Positions 25,322 to 39,500 of a stretch of 64,000 nt of DNA are shown one piece after another (the first letter of the stretch is position 1; each line of letters begins with the position of its first letter). The notes beneath the pieces were generated by a model, which was not told where the DNA came from, did no database searches, and was given only the letters and a program-made list of their open reading frames with translations. The translations under genes and the position numbers were made by a program. The DNA lies in assembly GCA_964023205.1 (NCBI GenBank), contig OZ026842.1, forward strand, positions 38,455,501 through 38,519,500, given 5' to 3'. The stretch is from Lutraria lutraria (Eukaryota; Mollusca; Bivalvia; Venerida; Mactridae).

Positions 25322-28300
25322 CTGTAGAAAGAATAAAAGTCAACTAAAGCTTGTCACAGATATTACGAATTCCCTATACTGGTATTTTGACAAAGTTCAT
25401 GTTACCGTCATATATTTGTCATTTGACCTTTAAGTGTGTCCTTAACCTTGCAGTTACCGCTCTGACTTTTGCGTGCAACACATCAGCCCAGACAAAGCAA
25501 ACTCCATATTTGATCTTTGACCTTCAAGTGTGACATTGACCTTGGAGCCATGGGCCTGGTTCTTGCGTGCTATACATAGTCTAATGTAGCTAAATAAGCG
25601 AGTTATTTTGAAATACACCAATTAACAACAACGACGGAGCGCGATGGGACGGGACATTTTACCCGATTCCAGAATAGACCCCTCTGTTGATTTGAATAAC
25701 ATTAAAATAATACGACGAATTCCGTGGACTTGTGTTCTAGTCTGTCCAAGATTATCGAGAACATTAGGACATTTCTGCTCGGAAAATCACGAGTACGAAT
25801 AATCGTAATTACTGATATTCGTCGATCGCGATCTTGTTTGTTTACAAAGAGTATTATTTGTTCTTTTTAATTTTCTTTTCTCTGAATATATATTGTCTCG
25901 TCAGGGTTTACTCGGCTTGATTAAAGGTCTACCGGGATTTATCGAAATTCAGCTATCTTCAGAAGAGCAATGTTTTAGTTTTAGATTGATAACAAAAGAT
26001 TCGTGAATCGATTTGTAAGTACTGAATCGTGGATCGGACTGCCACTTGCTCAACGACCCAACATCGTAGAAATCATTGACAATTTAAGACGATCATATAT
26101 TCAACTAAAGTAAAATTAACAGAATACTAAAACATTAGGTATATCATGTATGTTTAAGAACTGATTGAACTATAAAGCAATAATGCATACAACACAGATT
26201 TATTACCTCGCCGTGCCTCACGCAAAGGTAAAAATGGAAAGAAAATGTCGAAAAATGGACATATGAGTTTTGGATTCAGCTTTCTTGGATCTGTTGGGCC
26301 TGGAAAAATAAAAGTAGAAGTGCTAGAAATTGGTTAGTGTGTTTAACAGGTCGATAAATAGCTACTCATGGAAAGGTTAAGAGTTGTTAAGTACAGGATT
26401 GTATCCAACGCTGAACTACTGAAAGATAAAAAACACAGGGTTCAACAATTCAAGATGGAATATTTTAGCACCGATCCTGAACTACTGAAACAAAATCAGA
26501 ATCAGAGAAGGGATGAATCATAAGAGATGCCAAAGCATAGTCTCGCTAATTGTCCTACACCTAGAACTATTGTCAAAGAATCTTAAAGTACAAAATGTAT
26601 GTTAAATGTCCATCCATTAGACTACTCTAAGAATAATCAAAATGAATACTAGAATGCGATGATGGGAATTCTCATTTATGTAAACTCCCAGTACCGGTAT
26701 CTCTAGTATAAAATACATGTATAAAAGTCAACTCTGATAACAGTCCCCCACCCCCTGATTTGTGTGGGTTGAAAATAATTAATTATTGAAAATTCAGTCA
26801 AGATAGTTCTTGGGCAACTACAAAATACGAAGAGGAGTGAGTCTGGTACAAATGACAATGGCTATATTGATGGAGATAAAAGCCGTGTAGTCTTACCTGT
26901 TATGAGACTTACAATCATGCCTACAACAACGACAGTCAGAACACCAAGTCCTGAGTACCAAATATATGAAACAGTGTACAGTCTTTCAATACCTCTGAAA
27001 ATAAGAAAGGAACAAAATCACAAATATATTACGTAAATTGTTTTTAAATATGAGTAAAAAGTCAGTTTCACTTGAAATATAAGCCAGATTTAACAATATT
27101 TTGCTACCTGTCTTTCCTAGATTATGACTGAGGGAAGATTTGTGGAGTTAGAGTCTGGCCCTTAAAGTCAGTTTAAATACATTTTGCTATGCTACAGCGC
27201 GATTCAAAGTGGTACTCTCCCGAAAACTGTATTTTCTCGTCCATAAATTGTATGGTTTTACGCTTTGTGGGGGGGGGGGGGGGGTAGGGTTGGAGATGTT
27301 GAAGGACTGGTGTATTTTGTATGTTTTTCTAGCAATCCTTTTCTTGTTAATGAGGGGCTGCATGCAAAACCATACCTAACTACATTTAGCAAAAATGTTG
27401 GAAAAACGCATTTTTTGTAATATTTTGGAAAAGTTTGTAATATTAAAAGATCATTGATGCAAGAGATTGATAACTATTGCAGTGATATTAGAAAGTTTTC
27501 CGTATTTTGCAGTATTTATACTATTGTTATAGCAAACAATCAGTTTTTCGTCACAAAATATTATGCAAGAAAGGTCCTAAGTCAATAAAATCATGTCGGG
27601 GTTTGCATTTAGGGCATGGGCATGTTTAAAAGCTGCAAAGCTAGATATGTTCTATAAACTTTATCTTGTATTTATAATATATTCAATAAGGATTGAAAAC
27701 CTTCCTTAAATACCGAATATCAAAGCTTTTTGTCATCTTAACACACAACACAAAAGTTATGTTTTCACTTGAATACTTTATGCAACCGCATTAAAGTAGC
27801 TTTTTGAATTCTGAGTACTATTAAAAGTTACTGCTTGAAAAACTTAATAAACTATTAAAACATACCATTTAAAAGACTTGGATAATGAATAATGAATTGG
27901 GAAGGGGCTGCACCATTCTTAATATTTAAACATCAGGCATCATATTTTTTTTCTGGCGTAGGTAGTTAATACTTATTTCATTGATAAAACGCATTATGCT
28001 GTCTTGCTTTCAAGCAGTTCCTATCTATTTCTATGGAAAGACAATATATAATATAGATTTTTAGAAATATTGATGCTAAAAGTCATAAAATCTGTTTATG
28101 CAAGAAAAGACCTATCCCCATCATACAAAAAACCACACGTTTTGCCATTTTTAATCCTTTTGCGCTGTTGTTTGCGCATAGTATAAGAAAATTATGTAAA
28201 ATAAATATTAGTTAAACATAAAAAATATTTAATAGCTGGATATCTAAACAATTTAGTGCTAAAATTGCGAAAAAACATAGCTTGGTAAGTCATGCATGTA

Positions 28301-30546
28301 AACGGTTTTCACAACATCACATGTGTCAAGTTTGTGCAAGAAATGACCTAAGCCCAATATGATGAGTTAGGTTCAATTTTGTATTGACAAAATATCATTT
28401 TTAACTCTAAAACAGGAGAATACATGGCTAGAGGGGAGTTAATCAGTTGGAAATGGTCTGTTTTATGCAAAAAAAGGTTCAAACTCAATTTTTGACCAAA
28501 AGTGTAGTTAGGTATGGTTTTGCATGGATCCCTTAGTTTGTCCTTGCTTTAAACTAGAATACATGGTATATACATGTAGCTGTGTATTTAAGGGTGTGTG
28601 AAAACTACTAACAGACAATATCACTCAATCTTACTCATATTTGTCAAATATGCTGGTTGTTTGCACTGCTTGGGCTGCCACATTTGCCATGCTTGTTGTT
28701 GTAAAGGCTGGTGGGGTCGATCCAGTGATGTTCCAATTACAGAGTTCAGTGGAAACAGACGGCTTTATGGTAACACTTGTTTTCGATACTGCTGTTCCGA
28801 TTCCGATCCATAGCAGAAGCGCAAGGCCAGTAGAAATACCAAACAAACAACCCTGAAATCATGAAAATGAACTTAACGCCTTCTCAGAAGAAACCAGTAA
28901 ACAAACAACAAATAGAACTACACTCCTTGACAAAGCTGTTTTAGAGATATTGTGAAAATAGAACTTTAAAGTCCCATAAGCATATAAATGTATCGGTTGT
29001 AATAGTTTCTGTTTGTCCTATAACAGAGGATTCCGGGGTGTTTTCCTCCCGTGCATATTTTATAGCAAGAAAAACTGTTTCTGAAAGCACTATCATTGAA
29101 AACAATACTATTTATTGATCAGCTGTGTTTTCCCGCAGTCATATTGTGCACACGGTGTAAAGTGACGTCACACGCTCTATATATTTCAAGTTTACAAAAG
29201 CAAAATTCACAGTGAAATAAGTGTTTTTAGAAGAAAAAGAGCTCGTTTCGTCGGAAATTATTGTCTTGGGATAATATCAGCAATTGTTTGTTTTTTGCAT
29301 TTATTTTTTAATAGCAAAAAGCTAATGGGACTTTAACGTGTGGGGCCTTAAAGGGGCATGCCCTGGAACTGAAGCGTCTCGAATAGCTATCAAATTTGTA
29401 TCACTTTAATGCCTAAATCAATTAATGAAAGCCCTGTGAAATATTTACGAAATATCCCACTAGTTTACTCAAAATACACATTTTAAGATTTACCAAACGT
29501 GCCGATTTCGGCCTCAGAAACTATTCGTCATGTTCACAACTCAACCCTTTCGGGATCTATCAAAACCGAAAACATAGCGGAAAAAATGTCAACAAACTGA
29601 AATGGTAAGTATTGCTCATGTTATGTTCACTGGACAGGCAGCACACTTGCTCAGTTAACCTGTCAGAGGAATCGGAAATATCGTTGTCGTCAATAAAAAG
29701 CAAGACATAGCAGTTCCTGGGCATGCTCCTTAAAATTTATTTATATACTTTAATACAGTATTAATTCTAGTATTGAGTATTAAAAGTGTTACTTTTTTCA
29801 AATCATTAACCAATACACATGTTAAAAACTGCGTACAGTATTTTATTGATTGTTTTCTTGTAACAAGTGTTTTCTCTGCGATTTATTGTCGCACTAACAG
29901 CCTGACTCATTATGTGACTTTAGGCGTGGAGGAAGCTTTGTAACTTAAAGCGTGGAGCAAGACCCAATGCGTATATCTTAGTCGAGTTTGTTGGACAACT
30001 TCCTCAGATCTATGTGTAATTTGGTCCCAATAGAATTCAAATTCACAACAGTGAAAGACTAATAATGTAAAGTAAGAGACCAAAGCACCCCATCATGTAA
30101 GTTCTAGGTTTAAATTCTACAAATAGAATACACTTTACGTGCATTCATAGGTTACACAGAATGTTGCGTGAACTTGTATGCCATGATAATTATGGATTAG
30201 AACACATTCAATATTTTTTTTTTTTTAGATTTTCAAAAACAATAGTACCGAAGCTTGAATAATGTGAATATAATTTCACTTACCCACTTGTTTGCCCATG
30301 GAAATAGCATACCCAAAGTAAACATACCCAACAACGGTCCTCCAAACACTCCTATTAACATGTACCCCAACTGTGAATGTAAACCATTAGCATAAACAGA
30401 AATTTTATATGGATTCTTGAATATTTAGATCTACATATATATACTACAGAAAAGTAATCAGAGAACACTTGTTCATCAGCTAGAACGTCTAATCATAAAG
30501 GCCAGTTCTTTGTGTATCAGCCTGGTTGTTCTGTACCCCCCCCCCC

Positions 30547-30577
<31 letters not shown>

Positions 30578-33500
30578 TTGGCTCTGTCATAGCTGTCCTA
30601 TAAACGCACCGTTAAACAACAGGTTAATACATTTGTGTACCAGTTTTTCTAGACGAATTATTCTAACGAGTATTTGGTTATTTTAGCTGTTTGCGAGTAC
30701 TTACTGTAGTGTCTATTACTAGTATGGCTAATCCTGGCCATTTGATTGGATAATGGTGATGACTGAATCTATTAATAGTTGACAGGGATAAGTTGTTGTG
30801 TGGCTATTTGAAGTTCAATGTGGTGGTAAGAGTGCGAATTCGTTAACATTTATGGTTGATTCTATTTGATTGATGTAGGGTATGATATAACCATGTGCTT
30901 GTGAACTATATACATGATTTTATTAATTTGTCAAATACTCATGATTGTCATTATAATGTGTATTACTCATATCATGTAAATACTTTATACCCATGGATTG
31001 AACTAAATATGCAGACAATATCCTTTATGAAAAGGGCAACTTCATACAAAAAACATAAAACAATATGCTTCTTGAAATTCGTTTTGTTATAGTTTTTCTT
31101 GTTAAACTTGTTCTCGATTAGTTCAACGTGACAATGGGGCACCTTTTTATTTAACTTGTCTAAGGGCTCTAATATTTTTCTCCTTCATTGACAAGTAAAC
31201 ATATTCTGTGTTGCGTGCAGAGTACGTAGAATGGGTGTGTATAATTGTTTTTATGTTATGTAAATACAAGTGTTTTTATCACTTGTAAGTTTGAAACGTG
31301 ACCTGTTTGTTTTATATTTAAACATTTCTACACGTGTCTCTGTTTTAAGCCTTATTTGTTTATTATCATGGTAGAGCTTTGCCCAGCTATATTTAAATAT
31401 AATAATAACATGATTATATTTCAATTAAGAATTTGATGGAAGTTGTTTTGTTTTTGTTTGGCGATTCGAGGTCATTGTCCGGATGTTGTTGATAATATAA
31501 TTGATAAGAGATTCATTTCTACTTTTTGGTAACCATGGTTGTCATTGGTGTTGATGTTTAATGATAATTAAAAATAAATAGAGCAAAACCAAGCCTTACC
31601 TGTAGTATCATCGTACCCGCTTGAGAGACGACAAATGCAAAAGCAAGAGAAATCAGTCCGAATAGTATCACTGTAATGGAAATATTGAACATCTATGAAA
31701 TCTAGACATCAATTTTAATGTTGAAAGTTTGGAGTGTAACAGTTCAAAGTTGTTATATTTGGACATAGATGGAGTTCTTACATGTGCTTTGAATTTACTT
31801 TCATGGAAAATAAAATTTACCATGCAGTTATTATGTTTCCAGAATGTTTCCTGAAATTTCTAAACAAAGTAAATAAAACCAAAATCTTATTTTCATTCAT
31901 ATCAAAGTTTTTATGGACATTCAGTTGCCTGGCGTCATCACAAAGTTAAGAGTTCACTGTAATTTCATACGCCATATTTTCACCACAGTTTAGAGGTTAA
32001 AAGTAGCTCGTATCCCTGCCTTCAAAGTGCGATGTCACACAGGCTACGTAACTTTGGGTGTACAAATAGACACCAGCTGCGTTTCAAACGACTTCAAATC
32101 AGCATCTTTAAGTATATACAACTGCAAAATTTAAAAGTCAAAATTATATAAAGTAGGAATAGACTGGAAATAAATTCCTATAACTATATTCTTTCCAGGA
32201 CCTCACAGTATAAAGTAGTTCCTCTCAAAACTACTTCGCTAACCTTAAATACGTGTATAGAAGACGTTATTGGAAAAGTTCATCAACAACAAACAATCTT
32301 TCCGTGATTTCAATTTTTAAGTTGGACTTTGAATAACTATGATCAAAAGTTAGCGGTACATATCCTTACGGCTTGTGACTTTCAAACATTCGTTCAATTA
32401 CAGAACATTTTGAAATGTTGGCCCGGGTCCGTTATATTTGCCTTTATATCATAAAGGAAGGTAATAAATATTACTACTTTGTGCTTTCCCTTTTCTATGC
32501 TTCGAAGTGTGTACTAAGGACTAGAATGGTTGGTAGAATAATAATGGGCTAAACTATTTTTGTCTTATTAGCATTCTTTGTGTATAGCACTGAGAAGATA
32601 TGTCAGAAAAGTACAATATAAGGGATGTAATACATTAATACAAACCATATCTTACCAAGAGCTTTCGATAGCAATGTGGCTCTGTTATTACTGATTTTAC
32701 TACAACACATCGGTCCGAAAAAATCTTGCAACACGACAGCAGCGACAGCGTTAAGGCCCGATGATACGGTACTGTAAACATAAACCGTATATATAACTTC
32801 AATTTGCATAACAGACTTAAAAGAATTGGCACATCGCTAAATTGTTAGACGAGGAACCAGCAATCAAACAATAAATTATATCTGTGCAAATTCTATTGCA
32901 GTGTTTACATTTTAAATCTGGCTCTCTCTCGGCTCGTATACAGACATTTTAGCAGAAAAAAATCAGTTGTTATTGTATGGTCAGGTTTTGTACCAAATTT
33001 TTATAAAGACATTTCGGGGGAAACGGCAAGTACGTCCTTATCTGATCATTCACTCATTTAAAAGAAAAACTATGGTTATTAACCTCAAACTTGCACTGAA
33101 AACTGTTGATAACAAAAGTCCAGGTAGTCCAGGCATGTCCCCCAATAGATCCATCATATACAGAGGTAGTAACTGGAATGTAAAATTTGTATTTAATTGA
33201 ATAGATTATTTATTTATGACTTTATTTATTTATTTATTGTTAAACGGGCCATTCGACAAATAACCGCCCCAGGGAGAGGGGAGACGAGATGCAGGAGAAC
33301 AAGGTACTTACGTACATTCATACAAACATTTTAATGGCTCTTTGTCGTACCCGGCGTAGAGCACCGCTACACGCCTCGCCCTTATCTTACCCAAGTACTT
33401 GGCTCGGGATAGTTGGGATGGGGACACTAATAATCTGAAAGGCGGAGTCGCGCTTCGAACCCACGACCTTTCGTTTTAGGTTAAGCGCGTTACCTACCAC

Positions 33501-36500
33501 TGGACCATCGATCACCCCATCGAATGATAAAGAAATCTCGAAAGCAATTGGAACATATTCAATATTCTCACATTTGTTGTCCGGAACAAGTTTTCTTCTG
33601 GGATCTCCAAGTTATGCAAATAGAATTAAGACCTCAAAGCAGTTTTAAATCTAATGAATTCTGTAGAATTTGATAAAGTCCACATTTTTTGGTTGATTGG
33701 TTAAAAATCCTTCTAAATAAATACCTGATCAGGTTCCTTTACGAGTCCAAATGTCACTGGATCACAATCAGCATAAAATGCAAACATCACCACTCCTACC
33801 AAACAGCATAGTGTTATAATAAATGCTATTCCAGGTAGATTTAACCACAGTGCGCTGTAAAGGTTAGAAATAATGACTTATATTACATACATTATCCTTA
33901 ATAGAAATAATATATATTTCTAAAGTCCATGTCTTGACATCATAATGAAGTTTGTAATAGAATACATGTACAGTAAAATCTGTATTAGCGGTCACCTCGG
34001 AATAAAGGCCATCTTTTGAAGAAAAAAATCATTTTTATTAAAAACATCATTGATTTATCAGAACAAAATGACCTCCGAGAAAAGGCAACCTGTCAATAAA
34101 GGCCACAAAAATGACGGCCTTAACTCACACGTCTGGCTGTATATGATAACATTAAGGGCAATCTGGGCTATTTAAAAAAAAATGGCAAGTTTTAGTTTTT
34201 CATCAGAAAATCATCCTATATATATTACAAAATGTCAACTATACTTGTATTTTGTATATCTGCATGCCCTTAGTAAATGTGCCAAGTTTTACGAAAGTAG
34301 GATCAAAGCTAGAAAAAATATACATGGAAAACCCTTCAAAAATGTCAGGAGTGTGACAAAAAAGTGTGACATTTTTGAAAAACCTACTTTGTTAAAACTT
34401 ATTTGTAAATGACTGACAAATACTGAGTAGTAAAATTGTAATTGAGGTTAAAGACTATCACCATGGGCATCATTAAATAGCATTTTTGTGAAGAAATTAC
34501 GTAAATGTACAAAAAAATATAACTTTTATGCTACTGGGTGGTAAAGAATAATTTGCCTTAAAAATCATCAATATTAACTTGATAACTGCATTAATTATTT
34601 ATGGCTAGTTCCCTATTGAAATATTGATTTATACTGTTTATTTTAAAGTATATGGAATCCAAAAACACATTGTTTAATATTTTCCTTTGATTGAATAATT
34701 TTACAGCTGGCTTGAAAAATCATGCCTCAAATCTGTCAGGAGTGTGACATTGCACATAAACTGAATATTTTTCTCATTTTAAATACTAAATATACAAATT
34801 AAATTGAGTTTTTTATAAACCATATGCGAGGGTCTTTTGAAATATTGCATCCTTCATGAACTCAGTTGACTTTAGGCATAGTGAACAGCCTTTATATTGA
34901 TGTCAGGAGTGTGACGCAATTTATTGCATCATATAAAAACAGTCCTTGCAAGGTAAAGACTGTAAATACCAGTCGTATTTTTGTTGAAAAGAAACAAGGG
35001 ATTGCTACACAACTAAAAACTTCAATGAATGGTATGTTTTTACACCTTAATTTCTGTTGATTATTATCTAAATCTTTAATTTTAGATATTTTATAATTTA
35101 AAAACACCCAATTTCTTAATTATGTTGAACATTTTCAAAAATATTTCACTTAAATAAATTATGATGTAATTCATTGAAAATAATAATGAAATAAAGATGT
35201 TCAAATAATATCTTACACATTTTAATGGTGATTTTGCAATGAATGGGTGAATGTCACACTCCTGACCAAAATAACATTCTTTTCATTTTCAGGTAAGATA
35301 GATGAATAATCATGAGCAGATTGATGGTAAGCTTTCCTGAAATTAGGCGTTCAGTGAGAAAAGTGAATAAGGACCAGGAGCCATCACCTAAGAAAGTAAC
35401 ATCAGCTGAAAGAACAAGTAAGTACCGGGAACAAATTAAAAATGATAAACTGAAATTAGGAAAGGTCAAGGTTAAAAGGAAAGCGCAATTTAAATAAGTC
35501 AAATTAAGCAGAAGAGACTCGAAGATAAATCCCTTGATGAAAAAGTTAAATGAATGCAAAGGGAATGGAAAAGAAAAAGTCGTAAAAAAACACAATTCAG
35601 GACTAAAGAAAAAATGTGAGCAGTAGCAATGTTAAATCAAAAGTAACAAAATGCACAAACAAAAAGATGTTAGCTTAACTCTAACCAGAAGATATTATAA
35701 CAAGTGATCTCTTACTATATATTATAAAGAAGCGTTTAGGTAACTTGTCATGTCTGGGAGATGTTTTTAACTGCTGGTCATTGTCATTAATAAAACATAG
35801 TTTAATATTAATATCTGTATCACATACTCCTTTCCATTAATTACATTATAATGATTTTGAAATGTCTCCAAGAATTTAAATCATTTTTTTAGTTTTCAGG
35901 TATCTACCAGATGACTTTGTAGCTGTAAGCCTGACATCTCATTGCCAGAAAAGAGTCTGTATGTTGCAAAGGTAGGTACATAACTGATTAATAATTCATA
36001 CATTTTGTAAAATCTTCTCTGAAACATTTTGCATTTAATGCTTTAACAGCACTGATATATGTAAAGGAAGTCATAATTAATAACACTTGCATTTAAAAAA
36101 CTAAGTGTTGATACTAGTATATTTGAATTTATTTTTTAAAGGTCTTTAAGGTAGACGATGACATTCAATTGAAATTCATGCAAAGGACAGTACGTAATTC
36201 TGGTGTATACACATGGCCCCAGAACAATGACATATCTTGGCAGTCTCCAGATGAAATTATTAGCAAGCTGTCAACACCAATTTTACTACCTGGTTGTGGA
36301 ATTAATATGATATTTCTAGTTGAAGAACTCAAATATGCAGAGGAGCAGTCAAATGCAAAATTGAAATAAAATGTCAGAAGTGTGACAACAATTATGTGAT
36401 CATATTATACTACAGGGTTGATAAAACTGATGAATAGATAGATATAACTGATAGGGATTACTTATTTTCCATGAAATTCTTTAGCAGACAAGATTAATGA

Positions 36501-39500
36501 ATACTATGTTGTGTATTTCACTATTTGTGGGTCTACATTGATTTTTTCATTGATTGGCTTTCAATAGTAAACTGTTTGATTCAGTTAACTTAACATGATA
36601 TGATAATTTTGTTAGTAAATGTCAGTTTGTATATGGACACTTTTATAAAGACTTTAAAACTTACCTTAACTATTATTTAACACTTTTTCTTAGGGACAAA
36701 GTCCAGTGAAAGTTATGTCAGGAGTGTGACATTTTTAACAAAGTTTGCTTCAATTTCATTTCAGTGTTGGAAAATTTTTTTATTAAGTATTTCAATTAAA
36801 GGTTTTTCTAATTAACTTTATATCATTTATGTATTATAAAGAACAATTTTCATCAAGTATTTTTGCATTTATCTAGAAGTATAAGGAACTTTTTCTTGTA
36901 TGAATGAAAAATGAAGAGATAAAAATTGTGAAAATCTTTCATATTTTTTATAAACAAGCAAAAATCGGTTAATGAATGATCTAATTCTACACTTTAACAT
37001 CTATAGTAAGAATTGGAAAGATTACAATCACTCAGATTATCTGATAAACATTGTTTAAGCAGTACTAAGATGTTCTTGTATTTCTTTTTATTTTGAATAG
37101 TTTTTTAACAATAAAGCTGTATAAAAATGAAAATATTTAACTTATGAATTGCATACAATCAATTTTGGTAATTTCAATGATTATATTTTCAGGAAAAAAA
37201 TGTCAATTGGGCATACAGAAACTATTATTTTTTTACAAAATTTCAAGTTTTCTTGCCATTTTTTCTGAAATAGCCCATCTACATCTGAAACAGGTATCTT
37301 TAATTGTTTTTTTTTTCGTAAAGTCACGTTGTTATGTTCTTTCCACGTAACTCAAAGATATTTTGTTCAACATGACAAACAAACGTGGGTGTTTTCTCTC
37401 TTGGACTGCGAATAAATAACAACTCATACTGGGGGTGGCAGACCACACACGCTGTTACAACAAATGCTATGGTCATTTCAGGGCCGCCCCTGAGAGAGAG
37501 GGGATGAGAAAATACAACAGAACCGGGCATTTCTATCATCACTCGAATATTTTTTCATGGTTTATCCTGTAATTTTTTTAACACAGTACTTGACTCGGTA
37601 GTTGGGATGGGGACTCTGAAAACGATCCCTGAAACATGAAAAGGTGGTGTCGACGTTAGAATCTGCAACCTTTCGTTTAGCAGTCTTGCGTGTTGTCCCT
37701 AGACCATCGGTAGCTCCCTCTAATGCTATACATACAATCTACACCTCTACAATGTGCGTCAAATTCTACCCACGAGTGTCAGTCTCCTTATATAGTTTCG
37801 TTTACTTGTTTTCTACATAATTTCATTGAAACAAAACTAATATTATGGAACTAAAGCACGATTCTTTCTTTTTTTTGGGTAAATTAGTATGTTTTATTAA
37901 CCCTCGGTCGAACACGCATGAGTAATGTTTGAAACGTTTCCTTTAGAACTGTTCACGAAGTTTAGTAATCTTAGAAAATCTAACATTCTAAAATCAAGTT
38001 TGTATTAAACGTCAATGAGACAATATGATTACATCTTTTATAATTACGCTGATGAAACGGACGCAGCTAAACTTGATGAAATAGACAAGTCATTTTGTCA
38101 CGAACACATTGATATAAATTAAACTTCTCAAAGCTTTTAAAAAGCATCCTAACTGGATTTGAAAATGTTCTTTAAAAATTACTCGTAAAATGTGAAGTAT
38201 AATTTTGAAGAAGTAATATAAGCAAATATAGAAGTATTAATAGGGGGAAAAAAATAGTACGAACGTAGAGGGCTTGCAAGAAGGTGAATATAATAATTAG
38301 CGCGTTCAGTTTTTTTTAACAAAAGGTAGTACATTTAATTTGTATATCCTGTTTTGTTTTTTAAAAGCAACTTGTTAGACTCGTTTTCAGAGCTTGTATC
38401 TGTGTAACGATTATCGGTAATAATCTTCAGACGTCTAATTTGATTTAAAACTCATTTGGCAATTACGCTAGATGTGTTTTTTTCCCTTTATGTATCTTAC
38501 GCAAATGTTGCCTGTAGCTAAAATTATCCAGCAAGAAGTGATCGATAATGTACGGTGTACCGTTCAGGCTAAAGTGCCACCGCCTCATCTGTATTCAGCT
38601 TGCTATGGCGTTCTTTCATTGTATCAGCCATCATTCGTAAATTAATTTCGCTAAAAAATGAAAATACAATCGTTCCATCGACATCGTAATATCGTGCGAT
38701 CGAAACAGCAACCTCAAACTGGAAGGGGGTCATAATTACTATGGCCTTAGTTTAAACAAATTTATTTTGAAAGGTGCACCATATAGAAATTGAGTTCTTA
38801 TCCTTTAGAATATAATATTATATTACAAACAATATGGCGGAAAATAGATAATTACATAGGCCAAAACTCATATGAAATTTGTTACATTACTTTAAGGGGA
38901 AAATAACAAGAACAAATAATTGAAAAACTGAAAGATTTATATAATGAATTTTATGACAACAATCTAACTCCAAAGGGGGAAATCAACACAATGTGAATCG
39001 GCTAGCATAATAAAACAGAGGATTTGATTTGACTTATTTATATTTAAGTTTTAAACCCTTGTGCACTATCGATACTTAGTGCATACATCATCTTGAAGAA
39101 AGTTCCAAGCTTGGACAGTCGATGGCCTTACCTGCACAACCTAACTTTGTGTTACAAGAATAAGTTATTGTCGAGGAGTACAATACTACCAACAATTTAT
39201 GAAATTTGAGACTAAATGAGTATAATTTATTCAATTTACGGTTTTAATCGTAGTTTACGCACCCTTATGACACTGTTTATTTAATGTGTGTGTTTTTTTG
39301 TAGTTGCTTAATTGTTACATAATTTAAGGTCAAGTGTAGTTAAAGTTGTAAACCTTACAGATATAATCAGTTCACGACATGACTTTATTTACTTCGTTGA
39401 ACCATGATTGTTTTTTATGTGCTCTACAACGTCTGTTGAGGTATTCAATTAATGAATACTAACACTAAATTAGTTTGGAATTCGGTCAAACCTATCTAGC

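Larger units (their letters stand above)
34165..37276. mobile_element. 3.1-kb DNA element with 4-bp TSD and TGTCAGGAGTGTGACA motifs
   Basis: Ends: GGGCTATTTAAAAAAAAATG-GCAAG at left; the right end reversed is GGGCTATTTCAGAAAAAATG-GCAAG (23 of 25 match). ATCT flanks both sides (34,161-34,164 and 37,277-37,280), an apparent 4-bp target duplication. Inside are pieces of a coding region with splice-like sites, and six copies of the dyad TGTCAGGAGTGTGACA (34,343; 34,734; 34,901; 36,372; 36,716; inverted at 35,252). It lies inside the intron between exons e and f of the transporter gene. A 4-bp duplication occurs in, for example, Sola elements, but I cannot assign a superfamily. Confidence 0.8.
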
